This document shows, one piece after another, positions 36,240 through 46,826 of a stretch of 64,000 nt of DNA; within the stretch, counting starts at the first letter, position 1, and each line of letters begins with the position of its first letter. The notes beneath the pieces are model-generated. The model was not told where the DNA came from. It worked only from the letters and a program-made list of their open reading frames with translations, and did no database searches. Location of the stretch: NCBI GenBank assembly GCA_025677835.1, contig JAIXMR010000116.1, positions 20,728-84,727 on the forward strand, in the 5' to 3' direction. A program made the translations under genes and the position numbers. This stretch comes from Sporodiniella umbellata (Eukaryota; Mucoromycota; Mucoromycetes; Mucorales; Rhizopodaceae).

Positions 36240-37232
36240 TTATAGCGCTGTCGGTAGAGGTCTAAGATCTGGCTTTACAAATTCATTTCTGGCTTTTTCA
36301 GTGAGCAGACTTTCTGTCGAGTAATACTTTTCAATTGTTTTAGGATCCATTAGTTCCGGATATTTTTCTACTAGTGCAAAGAAGTCATATTCATAGTCTT
36401 TATAAGATCTGATAGCAGCAGACATAAGTTCAATATAGAAAGTAGAAATAGTTTCGTGGTATGTCTGGTTTTTCTTTGTATTCTTTTTGAAATGCGCTTG
36501 AATAGACTTCTTAATCACTGGTCCAGCAGCACTAGGGCCAAGCTCACGGATATAGTTCCATGCCATTCTCAAATGAGCCCGGTGAGTCCAATAAACAGTA
36601 TCCGAAAAGTTATTCTCTTCGAAAGCCTTCATGAATACCTGGTCTCCAACGCTTCTGTAGCCCCTATCATAGTACAATAGCGGGTTTGATTCCTCGCGCA
36701 ACCCGTGTTTTCCGCCTACACCCTCCTCTACCTTGACAACTTTAGTGACCCACATTTCGTGGTCGCCTAGCTCCACTACTTTGTATACTTCGCAGTGCAT
36801 GGCTCCAATAGTACCCATTAAAACCGGCAAACCAGTAGCAGGATCGTCGAAATATGGAACATCCTTAAATTGATCCGCATCGGGAGATGAGAAAGCGGTT
36901 GACTGCTGCACTTGTTCATGACTTAGCATGTTGACAATCATGCTTCCAGAAGAATGAAGAAGTTGAGAAGCGCGCGATGGTACACGAACGCAAAATGACA
37001 CTAGCGGTTCTGGATTCAGGCATACAGAAGTAAAAGAAGATACTGTGATACCACGTCTATAAGTAGGGTCATCCGGTTTGGAGGTTGTAACAACGACAAC
37101 TGGTTGAGGCACTTTCCGCATAATGCCACGGACGCTGTCAATCACATGTGTTGGCGAAGAGTGTTTAAGTCTCGAAAACAATTGAATGATGGGTGGTTTT
37201 TGACTCGCATGGTGTGTCAATAATCGAAACAT
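36240..37232 (-). CDS. Flavin-reductase-like protein fused to a C-terminal THRxHLR/YHET domain
   Basis: Intronless, 330 residues. Residues about 30-190 are a flavin-reductase-like, FMN-binding split-barrel domain: GIMRKVPQPVVVVTT, RRGITVSSFTSVCLNPEPLV, SFCVRVPSRASQLL, MIVNMLSHEQ. The C-terminal 130 residues are separate and helical, with VYWTHRAHLRMAWNYI and later TYHETISTFYIELMSAA. I recall similar small THRxHxR...YHET proteins from bacteria, of unknown function; their His/Glu residues could bind a metal, but that is inference. The N-terminus (MFRLLTHHASQKP, then LFSRLKHSS) looks like a mitochondrial presequence. The substrate is unknown. The gene is divergent from the ELM1-like gene across 657 bp. 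Confidence 0.8.
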   Translation of the reverse strand: MFRLLTHHASQKPPIIQLFSRLKHSSPTHVIDSVRGIMRKVPQPVVVVTTSKPDDPTYRRGITVSSFTSVCLNPEPLVSFCVRVPSRASQLLHSSGSMIVNMLSHEQVQQSTAFSSPDADQFKDVPYFDDPATGLPVLMGTIGAMHCEVYKVVELGDHEMWVTKVVKVEEGVGGKHGLREESNPLLYYDRGYRSVGDQVFMKAFEENNFSDTVYWTHRAHLRMAWNYIRELGPSAAGPVIKKSIQAHFKKNTKKNQTYHETISTFYIELMSAAIRSYKDYEYDFFALVEKYPELMDPKTIEKYYSTESLLTEKARNEFVKPDLRPLPTAL

Positions 37233-37889
37233 AATGGAGTATAAGAAAAAAAAAATTGGTCTACGTTCAGACTAGAAGGGTGATGTCAAATTTTGTGCTT
37301 CCGATAGGCAACGATTGTGATAAGTCAATTTGTCGTGGCTGTATTTCTTGTTTGCATGATACTTTACTAGATGTTTTTCAAATATGCGTTCTTATTGTGT
37401 TTTTCTTTTTGTAGTCGAGCTCTATAACACTGTAAAAGCTTCACTTAAGTTTCAAAGTCTATAAACTTTTTAACTGAAGTAAAGTAAATAGATTGAGTCC
37501 AGAGAATTCATGTAGTGCAAGAAGACCGAAGCATAAGGGAAAAACCAGAAAAAAAACCAGAGTACAAACATTTGTTCTTAGGATTCCTTTCTCTAATGCA
37601 AGCTATCCTGAATATACAGCTCACTTCAGATTTATCAAGGTCTCTTTAGGTGCTTGTCAATCCTTTAGCTGTTTCCTTATTTCTCAAAAAAATCCAAAAA
37701 ATGGAGGATATGCCTCCTTAAGTTTTACGCTATCGCGTCTTATCCGTAAAGTCTTAGAAAGCTTTAAATACGTTTGCAAAAAAAGTAGCTTTCAATACCA
37801 ATGAAATTCGGTTATCAGGAACAAGCAGCGGACTTGGTCGATTCAAAGTGTCAATTTTTTCAGCAGAAAAAAAAAACATTTGTTTCGAC
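37233..37889. promoter_or_regulatory. Divergent region, flavin-reductase fusion / ELM1-like
   Basis: 657 bp between divergent starts. A 100-codon + strand reading (37493-37804) begins at a TTG codon and has no family resemblance, so I treat the stretch as non-coding. Confidence 0.4.
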
Positions 37890-39540
37890 ATGCTCAAGAA
37901 CGGTAGCATAAAATAGCTGAAAACAATAGGCATTTACCTTAATTTGAAAAATAGTTTTGTCAGTAAAAACTTCAGTCAGACACCTATCGACAAAACGCTC
38001 TGTATGGGTTGTCACTGATGGAGGCATAGAAAGCACACTACAGGCCATGGCTTTAGGCAAACGTCTGTCTGGATCGAACAGCATTTGTGGGAATCTAAAA
38101 TTAAAGACGATCGTTGCTAGTAAAAGTAAGCTATTAAAACTTAGAGAATAGAGAAATAAAACAGCTGACAAACTCTTTTCATAAAACAAAAAGAGCTTCA
38201 AATGTTCCCAACGATCATCCAAAAATACATTGTGGATTACAGCGCTTCTAAAAACAGCGGTAAAATTTGAAATATAACTTCAGAATTCATATGTAAAGAC
38301 TAATCCAAACTTGTTTTATCTATACCTTTCAAGTCAGTACGGATCCTTGGTACTTGTCTTTTTCTGAGGGTTCAACCAAAGAATCTTCTTACCCAGATTA
38401 TGTTGTATCGAGCGGTTTAAATGCTGTGCCTGCGTGTATCCATATATCTAAAGCTGCAAAAAGTTGCTTCTCAGGTAAAATTTATAAAGAAAACTCCATA
38501 GAATACACGTAAACACATATATAGTTTATCTTGGCTATCCCAATATCCCCTTTGTTAACTTCAGCCAAGTGATCTTACCAAAATACGAAGCCAATGCGAA
38601 AATGGGTATATATATAGATATATAGATATATTTGTATAAAGCAAAGTACTGATTTTTTTTTTCTAGCTGCTTTGGGCCCATTAGCTAAGCAAAAAAATGG
38701 CATTATTACGCCAGTAAGATAAATATATGTTTACCTATTGAATACTAAGGCGAAACCCGCAAAGGCACCATTACTAGACACTTCATTCCAGAAAACAGAT
38801 ATATCAAATCCTTTTTTCAAAGGCAAGTTTTCTGCAGTGATTGTTGGCGGCCACTCGCCCGATTGTAGATGGTATTCCGAAGATGCGGTTACATTGGCTG
38901 ATAACGTCAAAGTAATACAAAACAAGCGCAAGTACGTGTACAATCTCACCATTTGAATTAGCGTATGATCCATACTTTGAACGATAATGTGACAATTGTA
39001 TATACAGATAGAACACCGGAACTGGTTAAAGAAAAGATAAAAAAGAGACTTGAAGGAGAGACTGCAGTCCAAATATGGGACTCAACACAAGAGAAGGACA
39101 CTTTAGAAAAGATAAGCTTGTATGAGAACATTGTGACTCGCTCTGAGCGTGTTATTTTGACAGCTGATTTAGACTATGCTACTGCTCACGCTATATCAAA
39201 AAAGTATATATTTACGTTTTACTAGTCTATATTAATCCTGGTATATAAAAATAGCAAACCAGTATATTTGGCATTTGGAGGTAGCAGTAGATCCTATCTT
39301 TTGCACTTTTACAGATGGATGCTTGACAATAATCTAGCTAGAAAGCTGAGACTGGATAGGGGCGCATATAAATCAAAACAAGTACAGGATCCATATAGCT
39401 ATTTAGGGCAACATGCGCCTTGGGGGAACCCAAACCGTTTATTTCAAACAGAGAATACAATGTCGTTTGTTGAAAGCGAAGTAAATGCTCTTCGAGAGGA
39501 GTCCATTACGGGTAAACGCAAACAGATAAAAGGACAATGA
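37890..39540 (+). CDS. Mitochondrial fission ELM1-like protein
   Basis: Member of the mito_fiss_Elm1 (DUF1022) family, known in plants for recruiting dynamin to mitochondria and widespread in alphaproteobacteria. Nine exons: 37890-37902, 37955-38125, 38194-38259, 38334-38474, 38525-38605, 38667-38713, 38750-38911, 38962-39203, 39255-39540, giving 402 residues with all joins in frame. Visible: KRSVWVVTDGGIESTLQA, PDYVVSSGLNAVPACIHISK, NIPFVNFSQVILPKYEANA, FSAVIVGGHSPDCRW, VYTDRTPELVKEKI, the TADLDYATAHAISK segment and KPVYLAFGG. Arrangement resembles a GT-B-like fold. The N-terminus MLKNVLSVKTSVRHLSTKRS resembles a mitochondrial presequence. Exon 1 is just 13 nt. The third exon's boundaries are the least certain. 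Confidence 0.85.
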
Positions 39541-39629
39541 GCGGATGTTGCTTTTTTTCTCCGCTTGCGGAGTAAATTATATAAAATCTTAAATCTATCC
39601 AACATCATTTTCTTTTTTTTGTCATCAAA

Positions 39630-41400
39630 ATGTCTGCCGTTGTTTCGTCCGGAGCTGAGCTCATTGCCAAATTACTTAAAACCCAAGATGTCAGTGTTGT
39701 TTTTGGAATCGTTGGCATTCCTGTAGTTGAAATAGCAGAAGCGTGTGTAGCTATTGGTATCCGCTTTATCGGCTTCCGTAATGAACAATCTGCCGCTTAT
39801 GCTGCTTCAGTATATGGTTATTTGAGCGGGAGACCCGGCGTGTGTTTAAGCGTAGGAGGGCCGGGTGTGGTCCATGCTTTGGCTGGATTGCTTAACTCTA
39901 AAATCAATTGTTGGCCAATGGTTCTCTTATCCGGCTCATCTGAGACCGACCAAGTCGAAAAAGGCGCTTTTCAGGAGCTCGACCAAGTAGAAGCCTGTAA
40001 GCCTTATTGTAAATACGCCGCCAGACCTAGCTCCTTGGAAGAACTACCTTTTATAATCGAGAAAGCTTTCAGAAACGCTTTATATGGACGACCCGGCGCT
40101 GCTTATGTAGATCTTCCTGCAGATTATATCCAATACCCCATCCGTAACAAACAGGTCATGGACAGTATACAGGTTCCCAAAGTGCCTGACGCCCCCAAAT
40201 CCATGGCCAATACAGAAGATGTAAAAAAAGCCGTGGCCTTGCTTAAGAGTGCAAAGAGTCCTCTGGTTGTCATTGGGAAAGGGTAAGTATTTTAACGTCT
40301 TATTAAGTTTGTTCTTAAGTTGTTTGTTCTATTTTTGTTCGTTTTTTTTCATCAGTGCGTCTTATGCTCGAGCTGAGAAAGAGCTTACTCAGCTTATAGA
40401 AAAAACAAAATGTCCCTTCTTACCAACGCCTATGGGAAAAGGAGTATTATCTGATACTCACCCGCTCTGCGTTTCTGCGGCAAGATCCAAGGCACTCAAA
40501 GAGGCTGACGTTGTTCTTTTAATTGGAGCTCGCTTGAATTGGATCTTGCACTACGGACATGCACCTCGATGGAGTACCAATGTTCGTTTCATACATATAG
40601 ATATTTCACCCGAAGAAATCGGAAACAACAAAAACGATACACTACCACTTTTCGGTGATATTCAGTTGGTTACTCGTCAGCTTCTGGAATCCCTGAATGA
40701 ATTAAACTCTCAAAATGCTCTTGGATTGATTGAGAAAGTGAAACGAAATGTACACAAAACAAAGCTATCTGGTCAGAAAGGATCTGATAAAGACATTCTT
40801 ACCTATCAGTCCGCATTTGGTGTTATAAAAACGCTTCTCCCGGAAGAAGACGTTGTTTATGTTAGTGAAGGTGCCAATACTATGGATATTGGCCGTTCAT
40901 TCTTTGATGTTCACCAACCTAGACATCGCGTGGATGCTGGTACAGGAGCTACCATGGGCGTTGGAATGGGCTACTCTATTGCAGCTCAGGTGTATTACGG
41001 ATCGTCCAAGAAAGTTGTCTCTATTGTAGGAGACTCCGCGTTTGGATTCTCAGCTATGGAGTTGGAGACTGCAGTCCGATCCAACCTTCCCCTTTTAATT
41101 ATTGTGATCAACAACAATGGTATCTATCACGGACTGAGCGAGGAAGAGTTCAATGCTTCAATTGAAAAAGGTACACTTCCTACTACTTCGTTATCACCCG
41201 AAACTCGATACGATACAATTGCGCAAGCTTGCGGAGGAAAAGGATGGTTGGTTAAGAACAAAAGCGAGCTGAGAAATGCTTTGAAAGAAGCATTGTTGTT
41301 AGATAATCAAACACGGGTTATTAATGTACTTATCGCGCCTGGAGGAAGACAAAAGCTTTCGTTCGCATGGATGCAAAAATCAGAGAAGCCAAAATTGTAA
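39630..41400 (+). CDS. HACL1: 2-hydroxyacyl-CoA lyase (ThDP-dependent, peroxisomal alpha-oxidation)
   Basis: Cleaves 2-hydroxyacyl-CoA to formyl-CoA and an aldehyde shortened by one carbon. Two exons (39630-40282, 40356-41400) give 565 residues. N-terminal pyrimidine-binding domain: VVFGIVGIPVVEIAEA, the catalytic Glu in GFRNEQSAAYAASVYGY, GGPGVVHALAGL and PGAAYVDLPADYIQYP. C-terminal ThDP/Mg motif: IVGDSAFGFSAMELETAVRS followed by LPLLIIVINNNGIY. These features fit HACL1 and oxalyl-CoA decarboxylase; NCWPMVLLSGSSE and the overall pattern favour HACL, but oxalyl-CoA decarboxylase cannot be fully excluded. The protein ends PKL, a plausible PTS1. It begins 89 bp after the ELM1-like gene on the same strand. 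Confidence 0.88.
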
Positions 41401-42177
41401 AGGGAAGAAAAATCATTATTTATTATAACACAAATACAATTGTCCACAAAAAAAAAAGCAGATCCTATTTTATTTTATTTGTTTGTCATACTTTGATTAT
41501 AAAGTATAGAGTGTGTTTGTAGTATTTCAAGTGAACAATTTGCCCTCGCTTTTTCCGTGCAACGTGCTTTTTTGTGCTACACAAAATGTGTCATACTGAG
41601 TGGTTTTACAGTATTTAATGTAATTCAACAACCAAAGCTGTCTTAGCGGTTTAAGCTAAAGCGACCTACAGAATACTAAACAAGAATATTTGCATGTGCA
41701 GTGCAATCAAAAGTGCCTTTGACAAAGAGCCTTTGGTTTATAAAGATCCTGTCTCTAACAGCTGTAATATAAGCTCGAATAAAACCAGAGTGTATATGCA
41801 ATATTGACGCTGTTATTGGCTTAAACTAATGTTTGTTTTTTAAAGAAACTGTTTTTACGATAGTCGCTTTTACTATTTTTTATTTTTTCTTGGTTACTAA
41901 CAAATTGGGAGTGTGGGAAAGTTTTGATATAATTAACGGTAAGAAGTTTTAAAAGACAAACTTTGTGAGAGTGGCAGGGAGCGTTAAACGGTTTATGGAG
42001 TGTGGATAAATTGATAAGTTTTGATTTAAAGAATAAAAAAAAAGGGTTGGTCAATCAAAGTCTAATTGTGAGGCATATATGTTTGCCGAAAATGCTTTGG
42101 TTGAGGGCGGCGCTAGAATAGACCCTTTGGTATATATATATGTATATATCTAAGCTCAGTTATCGCTCGAGTTCAAA
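41401..42177. other. Intergenic with TATA-rich HIS2 promoter
   Basis: 777 bp. A TATATATATATGTATATATC-like element lies at about 42131-42150, roughly 30 bp before the HIS2 start, and may act as a TATA box. A 77-codon minus-strand ORF (42054-41821) is not supported. Confidence 0.45.
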
Positions 42178-43083
42178 ATGCCATATTCTTTTCACAGCCA
42201 TTCAGGCCAATTTTGTAATCATGGTTATGGTGTCTTGGAAGACGTAATTAAGGAAGTGGTTAGAAAGGGCTTTCGTGTTTATGGCCTTTCAGAACACATG
42301 CCTCGATATGCCGATTCAGAACTCTACCCTGAAGAGGTTGAAGCCAAAATTACACCTGAAACATTAGCTAGAACCTATCAAGATTTTCGAGTGGAAGCAA
42401 AAAGGCTAAATAAGCTCTACAAAGACAAGATATGTCTACTGATAGGATCTGAGATAGAGTTTATTAATGAGGACTATGCAGAGCGCATTCAGCAATTGAG
42501 GGATGAAACCGATTATGTCGTTGGTTCTCTTCACCATGTCCGCTCGTTGCCCATTGATTACTCAACTGAGGTTTATCAAATGGCTATAAAAGGGGCCAAT
42601 AATAGCCTTGCAGAGTTGTTTGTGCAGTATTTTGATGAACAATGGGTTATGCTACAGACCGTTCGACCAGAGATAGTAGGTCACTTTGATCTTATTAGAA
42701 TCTTTGCTGACCCTTCGGAAGCAAACAGCGCACTACGTGAACCTGAAGTTTTGGAGCGCATTGTTCGTAACATCGACTATGTTATTGCCTATGGTGGCTT
42801 GTTTGAAATCAACTCAAGAGCTTGGAAAAAAGGTTTAACAGAAGCATACCCCCAAAAGAGTATCATCGAGATTATTAAAAGCAAAGGAGGAAAGTTTTCA
42901 TTGTCTGATGACTGCCACGGACCTCAAGACGTTGGAATGTTTTATGAAAAGCTGCCAGCATATTTGTCAGAAGTAGGAATCAATACTGTTCACTACCTTT
43001 TCAAAGAAGGAAACAAGGTTGTTGTAAAAGAGCACAAGAACATCTTAGAAGACGCTTTTTGGAGCAATATTCAAAGCTGGTAA
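42178..43083 (+). CDS. HIS2: Histidinol-phosphatase (PHP family)
   Basis: Dephosphorylates L-histidinol phosphate, the penultimate histidine-synthesis step, in the cytosol. Intronless, 301 residues. PHP metal-binding motifs are all present: HSHSGQFCNHG near the N-terminus, YGLSEHMPRY, IGSEIEFI, VVGSLHHVRSLPIDYS, EIVGHFDLIRIF, the GGLFEINSRAWKKGL strand and the terminal LSDDCHGPQDVG. These match fungal His2 rather than the HAD-type bacterial enzyme. Length is slightly below the yeast protein (335). Confidence 0.95.
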   Translation: MPYSFHSHSGQFCNHGYGVLEDVIKEVVRKGFRVYGLSEHMPRYADSELYPEEVEAKITPETLARTYQDFRVEAKRLNKLYKDKICLLIGSEIEFINEDYAERIQQLRDETDYVVGSLHHVRSLPIDYSTEVYQMAIKGANNSLAELFVQYFDEQWVMLQTVRPEIVGHFDLIRIFADPSEANSALREPEVLERIVRNIDYVIAYGGLFEINSRAWKKGLTEAYPQKSIIEIIKSKGGKFSLSDDCHGPQDVGMFYEKLPAYLSEVGINTVHYLFKEGNKVVVKEHKNILEDAFWSNIQSW

Positions 43084-43183
43084 AGACATCTATTTCTGGA
43101 GAATAAAGTTTTGTTTTATTTTACAAATCGTTCAACCTATCGGGTTTTTTTTTCTAGTTTTTTTGTTTTGATTTTTATTTTAT

Positions 43184-46143
43184 TTAGCGGCGGCCGTTTC
43201 CTGACTTCTTCTTGGCCTTCTTCTCTCTTCGTTTTTCGGCCCGCCTTTCTTTCTTCATTACACCGTCAACCATCTTATAACGTCCCTTAACACCCTTGGG
43301 GCGACCCTTCACACCACGATTGGCACCTTTAGCAACAACAACCTTGACTTCTTGCTTTGGCTTTGTTGATTTTGAGGCTCTTGCTATTAATTTGCCAATG
43401 GTCTTTGCTTTTTCTTTCTCAGTCATATCAGGGTTGTCAACGATATCTGTTGCTTTCTTTTGCGCTTTAGATAGTTTTTGAGCGGCCTAAAACAAAAGCG
43501 TCTATAAGTACCACAACAGTTGTATAGATGTATTTTAGTACACTACCTTAAACTTCTTTCTAGCCTTAGCTTCGGCAACCTTTTTGATGGGTCGTGCATT
43601 CAGCGCTTTAAGCTTTTCTCTAAGTTGGTTCATGGCTTCTTTGGTTACAGGTAGATTGGGTTTGTTGTGCTTTCCCTCGTCATCCAAAAACCATTCAGGA
43701 AGACCGTCTTTATTTCTGAAAGCTTCTTTGGAAAAGCCCATATCAACAAGGTCTTCTACAGTCTTTTCTTTGTTTGCTAGTTGACGGGCTAAAGTTATAG
43801 ACTCAGCAGTTGTCAAGCCAGTTTCTGTAGAGTGTTGTTAGTATATCCTCCTAACTTGGCAGTATCTTACCTAGTGCCTTCTTCATAGCCTTTGAGTTAT
43901 CGTCTTCTTTGCCGTCCCACATTTCATCGTCAGAGGGAAGTTTATCTTCTAAAGGCTGAATCTCAAAATCGCTTTCATCATCATCGTCGTCAATTTTTTC
44001 AGAACCACCATCGTCTTCTTCAGCTCTTTTTCTCTTTTTAGATTGGGTGCGGATAAATTCTTCATCATCGCTAGACTCATCTTGTTCCATTATCTCATCG
44101 GCAGCGACATCTTCAAAAATATCTTGATCAAAGAACATAGCAGCAGCAGTTGAGAGACCGCCATCTGTTTTTTTAGCCAAAGCAGCTTTTTGACCAAGAT
44201 CGTTCATTAGTGGGTTCGTCTTTCCAGGTTTAGCTTTAGGAGCGATTTCAATATCAGAATCACTATCGTCGCTATCTTCTTCTTCACTTTTATCAGAGTC
44301 GGAATCAGAGTCAGAGTCAGAATCAGAATCGTATTTCTTATCTCTGTTCTTTTTTTCAGCCTTTTTGTCGAAACCGGACCATTCATCCTCTTCTTCTCTG
44401 GCTTGCTTAGCTCTGAACTTGGCGTCTTTTTCAGCTCTACGTTGCTTATATCTTGAATAGTCTTCATCCATTTGGTTTTCCAAATCGCGATCGTATTCAT
44501 CGCTGGAGTCAAGGTCTTCTTCCATATCCATTTCAGCGATACGCCCTTTCATGTTTTTGTCCACCATGATATCATCTTGACCTTCTTCGTCATCCAGGTC
44601 GTCAGCCATGGTCATGTCACCGTCATGAAGTTTTTTAAGAGACGAGTCTTGTTTGATTTTTTTGATGTTAAAGATCTCTTCTTCTGCACCGCCATCCAGG
44701 GCAATATCTGTAGGAACAATCATATTCAACTGCATACGCTGAATCAGCTTTGTCTTTTTCTCGTTAGACTTTCTCTTTTCTCTCTTTTTTCTAGCGGCTT
44801 CCTCTTTTGACAAGTTAGCTACTTCTGCTTCTAACATTTCGTCTTCATCCATTGGTTCTTCCTCAACTATCGTAAGCTTTTCTTCTTTCTTTTTTCCATC
44901 TTGAGTTCAGAGCGAATTCCGGTTCTCCATTTAAGCAAAGTCTTAAAGTCAGCCCTTCCAAGAACTTTCAAATCTTCACAATTGACCTTGATATCTTCAG
45001 TTGTGTCTTCGCGTTTCAGTATTTCTCTTGCTTCGTCAGAAGTGAAAGTAAGTTGGTTACATGAACCTAAGACAACGATTGGATCATCTGCAGTAATAAA
45101 ATCCATAACATCTATCGTTTTATGAAGGGTATAATCGCCGTCCTCATAACCATCTCTTTGTCTTCCTTTCTTTTCAGGTCTGAAAATATCTGCTAATTTC
45201 TTGGGTTCTTCTGCGCCAATATCAGAGAATACTGCTTTGGGATCTAACATACGAGGATCGATTTTTTTGGGCGCAACAAAATCACGACAAACAACAAAGA
45301 TTTCGGCTGAAACGTTACGGGAAGAAGGCGGCTTGGTTGCTTCTACTTTACGGAAAAGTTGCTGAAATACCCACATGAGTTTGTTGTAATCTTTAGATCG
45401 AAACACTTTTGTGACAAAAGTACCGCCTTTGCTCAAAAACTCGGTTGCAAGTTTCAAAGAAACCAATACTAATTCAGACTGTGTGAAAGCATCATGAGTC
45501 CAAGCTCGACCCACATTGGGTGCACCATCATGGAGTACGCTATTGTCGGTTTAGTTTTAGTTCAAAAAAAAAAAAAGAAATTATGGTCAAAGGTGGTTAT
45601 TTACACATCAGCTTTCCATGTCTTCATCTCTTGTCTTAAATTCTGTCGGCATCTTTCTGTGGTAATATCATCTGTAAAAGTGATAACTCCAGGAATAGGC
45701 TTAATGGGAACAAGATCCACACCTAAAAATATTGTTACTCTTTGAATTCAAATCCAAGCACGCTATACGAATCACTTGCCTATTACTAAGCTATTCTTGG
45801 GCATATATTTTGTAGCTACTTGAAGCCTAAAGTGTTGTAATGAATAAATAGCTAATCTTCCAGGTGTATGTGTGTGTGTGTGTGTCTTGTTCTTACCAAC
45901 CACCGGGCGCAGCACATAAATCAATAACTGCTCTAGACTTTTCCAAGAAGTTGTATTTTTTGTTTAGTTGAATAAGCTTAAAGGCAGAACGAGCACGATA
46001 GCCTTGTTCCTTAGCAAGGTGATAGTACTTATCCAAACGCCCTGTTGTAGTGCTTAGATGTTCGGTCTTCCCATTCTATTATACAATTCGTTTTATGGTT
46101 TTTTTTTACCTTTGGAGTGCTTTTTCTCTCTTCCTTTACCCAT
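43184..46143 (-). CDS. SPB1: 27S pre-rRNA (guanosine-2'-O-)-methyltransferase Spb1, with one-base frameshift
   Basis: Nucleolar AdoMet enzyme that methylates the 25S rRNA A-loop during 60S maturation. Seven exons: 46143-46110, 46041-45897, 45826-45780, 45722-45605, 45539-43871, 43824-43547, 43486-43184. FtsJ-type domain: [45 protein letters not shown] AdoMet region, [50 protein letters not shown]. The C-terminal half is the Spb1 domain with acidic Ser/Asp repeats and a basic tail. In exon 5, the frame changes at an A6 run (coding strand; T6 at 44890-44895): as written, translation ends at TAG 44867 after about 338 residues. One more base there would give 864 residues and correct phases in every later intron. 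Intron 3 (45779-45723) is GC-AG with a consensus GCAAGT donor. A TG microsatellite lies in intron 2. Confidence 0.93.
45869..45885. repeat. TG dinucleotide microsatellite
   Basis: Eight to nine TG units inside SPB1 intron 2. Confidence 0.8.
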
Positions 46144-46826
46144 GATCTATAATTTTAACTTTTGAGATCTAAAGAAAAAAAGTAATTTTTGTCTAAAAAT
46201 GGACAAAGGTCGTAGTTGCACGTATAAGCCACAATCGAAATGGATTCTTATTTGATAAACTGTTTCAATTTGAGGTGCTGATTTTTTCAGTGAATACATC
46301 TGTATGCATAACGCAGAGGGCTTAGGTGTTCAGAGCTGCTGTGGCCTTTTTGTATGTACTTGGTAATTTGGTTTGAACACACTAGATCGGCTTCCAGTGG
46401 ATTGAGTTCGCTGCAGGGTAATCAAAGAAGCAAACAAAGTCATATTTACTTGACTGACGTTACGCATGGGGTTTACGGCCATATAAATGGTTTTTTCTTA
46501 TACAGTAATAACAGATTCATGCTTCATTGAGAGGTTACTGATGCTTCATGGCTTTTGCAGCGTTTTTTTTTTCATTAAAAAGGAGAACAACAGGCACTTT
46601 CGTAGCCCTGAATGTAATAATAGGAGCACTGAGTTGTGTATGAAGTTCATAACACTACATAGCGCTTCTTTACTTACTTTGTTCTTTCAGGTATCTAAAC
46701 AACATTGAGCTCGTTACAAAATTATTTCCCGATTTGTATAAAATGCTTAAACTCCGCAAATGAACTTATAGATTAAATAATCAGTTCGATTTTAGAAGAC
46801 AATAGAAATTCCATGCCCTACTACAT
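46144..46826. promoter_or_regulatory. Divergent region, SPB1 / Zn2Cys6 factor
   Basis: 683 bp between divergent starts. No conserved motif recognised; the + strand ORF at 46487-46708 has no family features. Confidence 0.4.

Noticed and set aside
37493..37804. 103-codon + strand reading
   Set aside because: Starts at TTG, no ATG nearby, no similarity; lies in a divergent promoter region.
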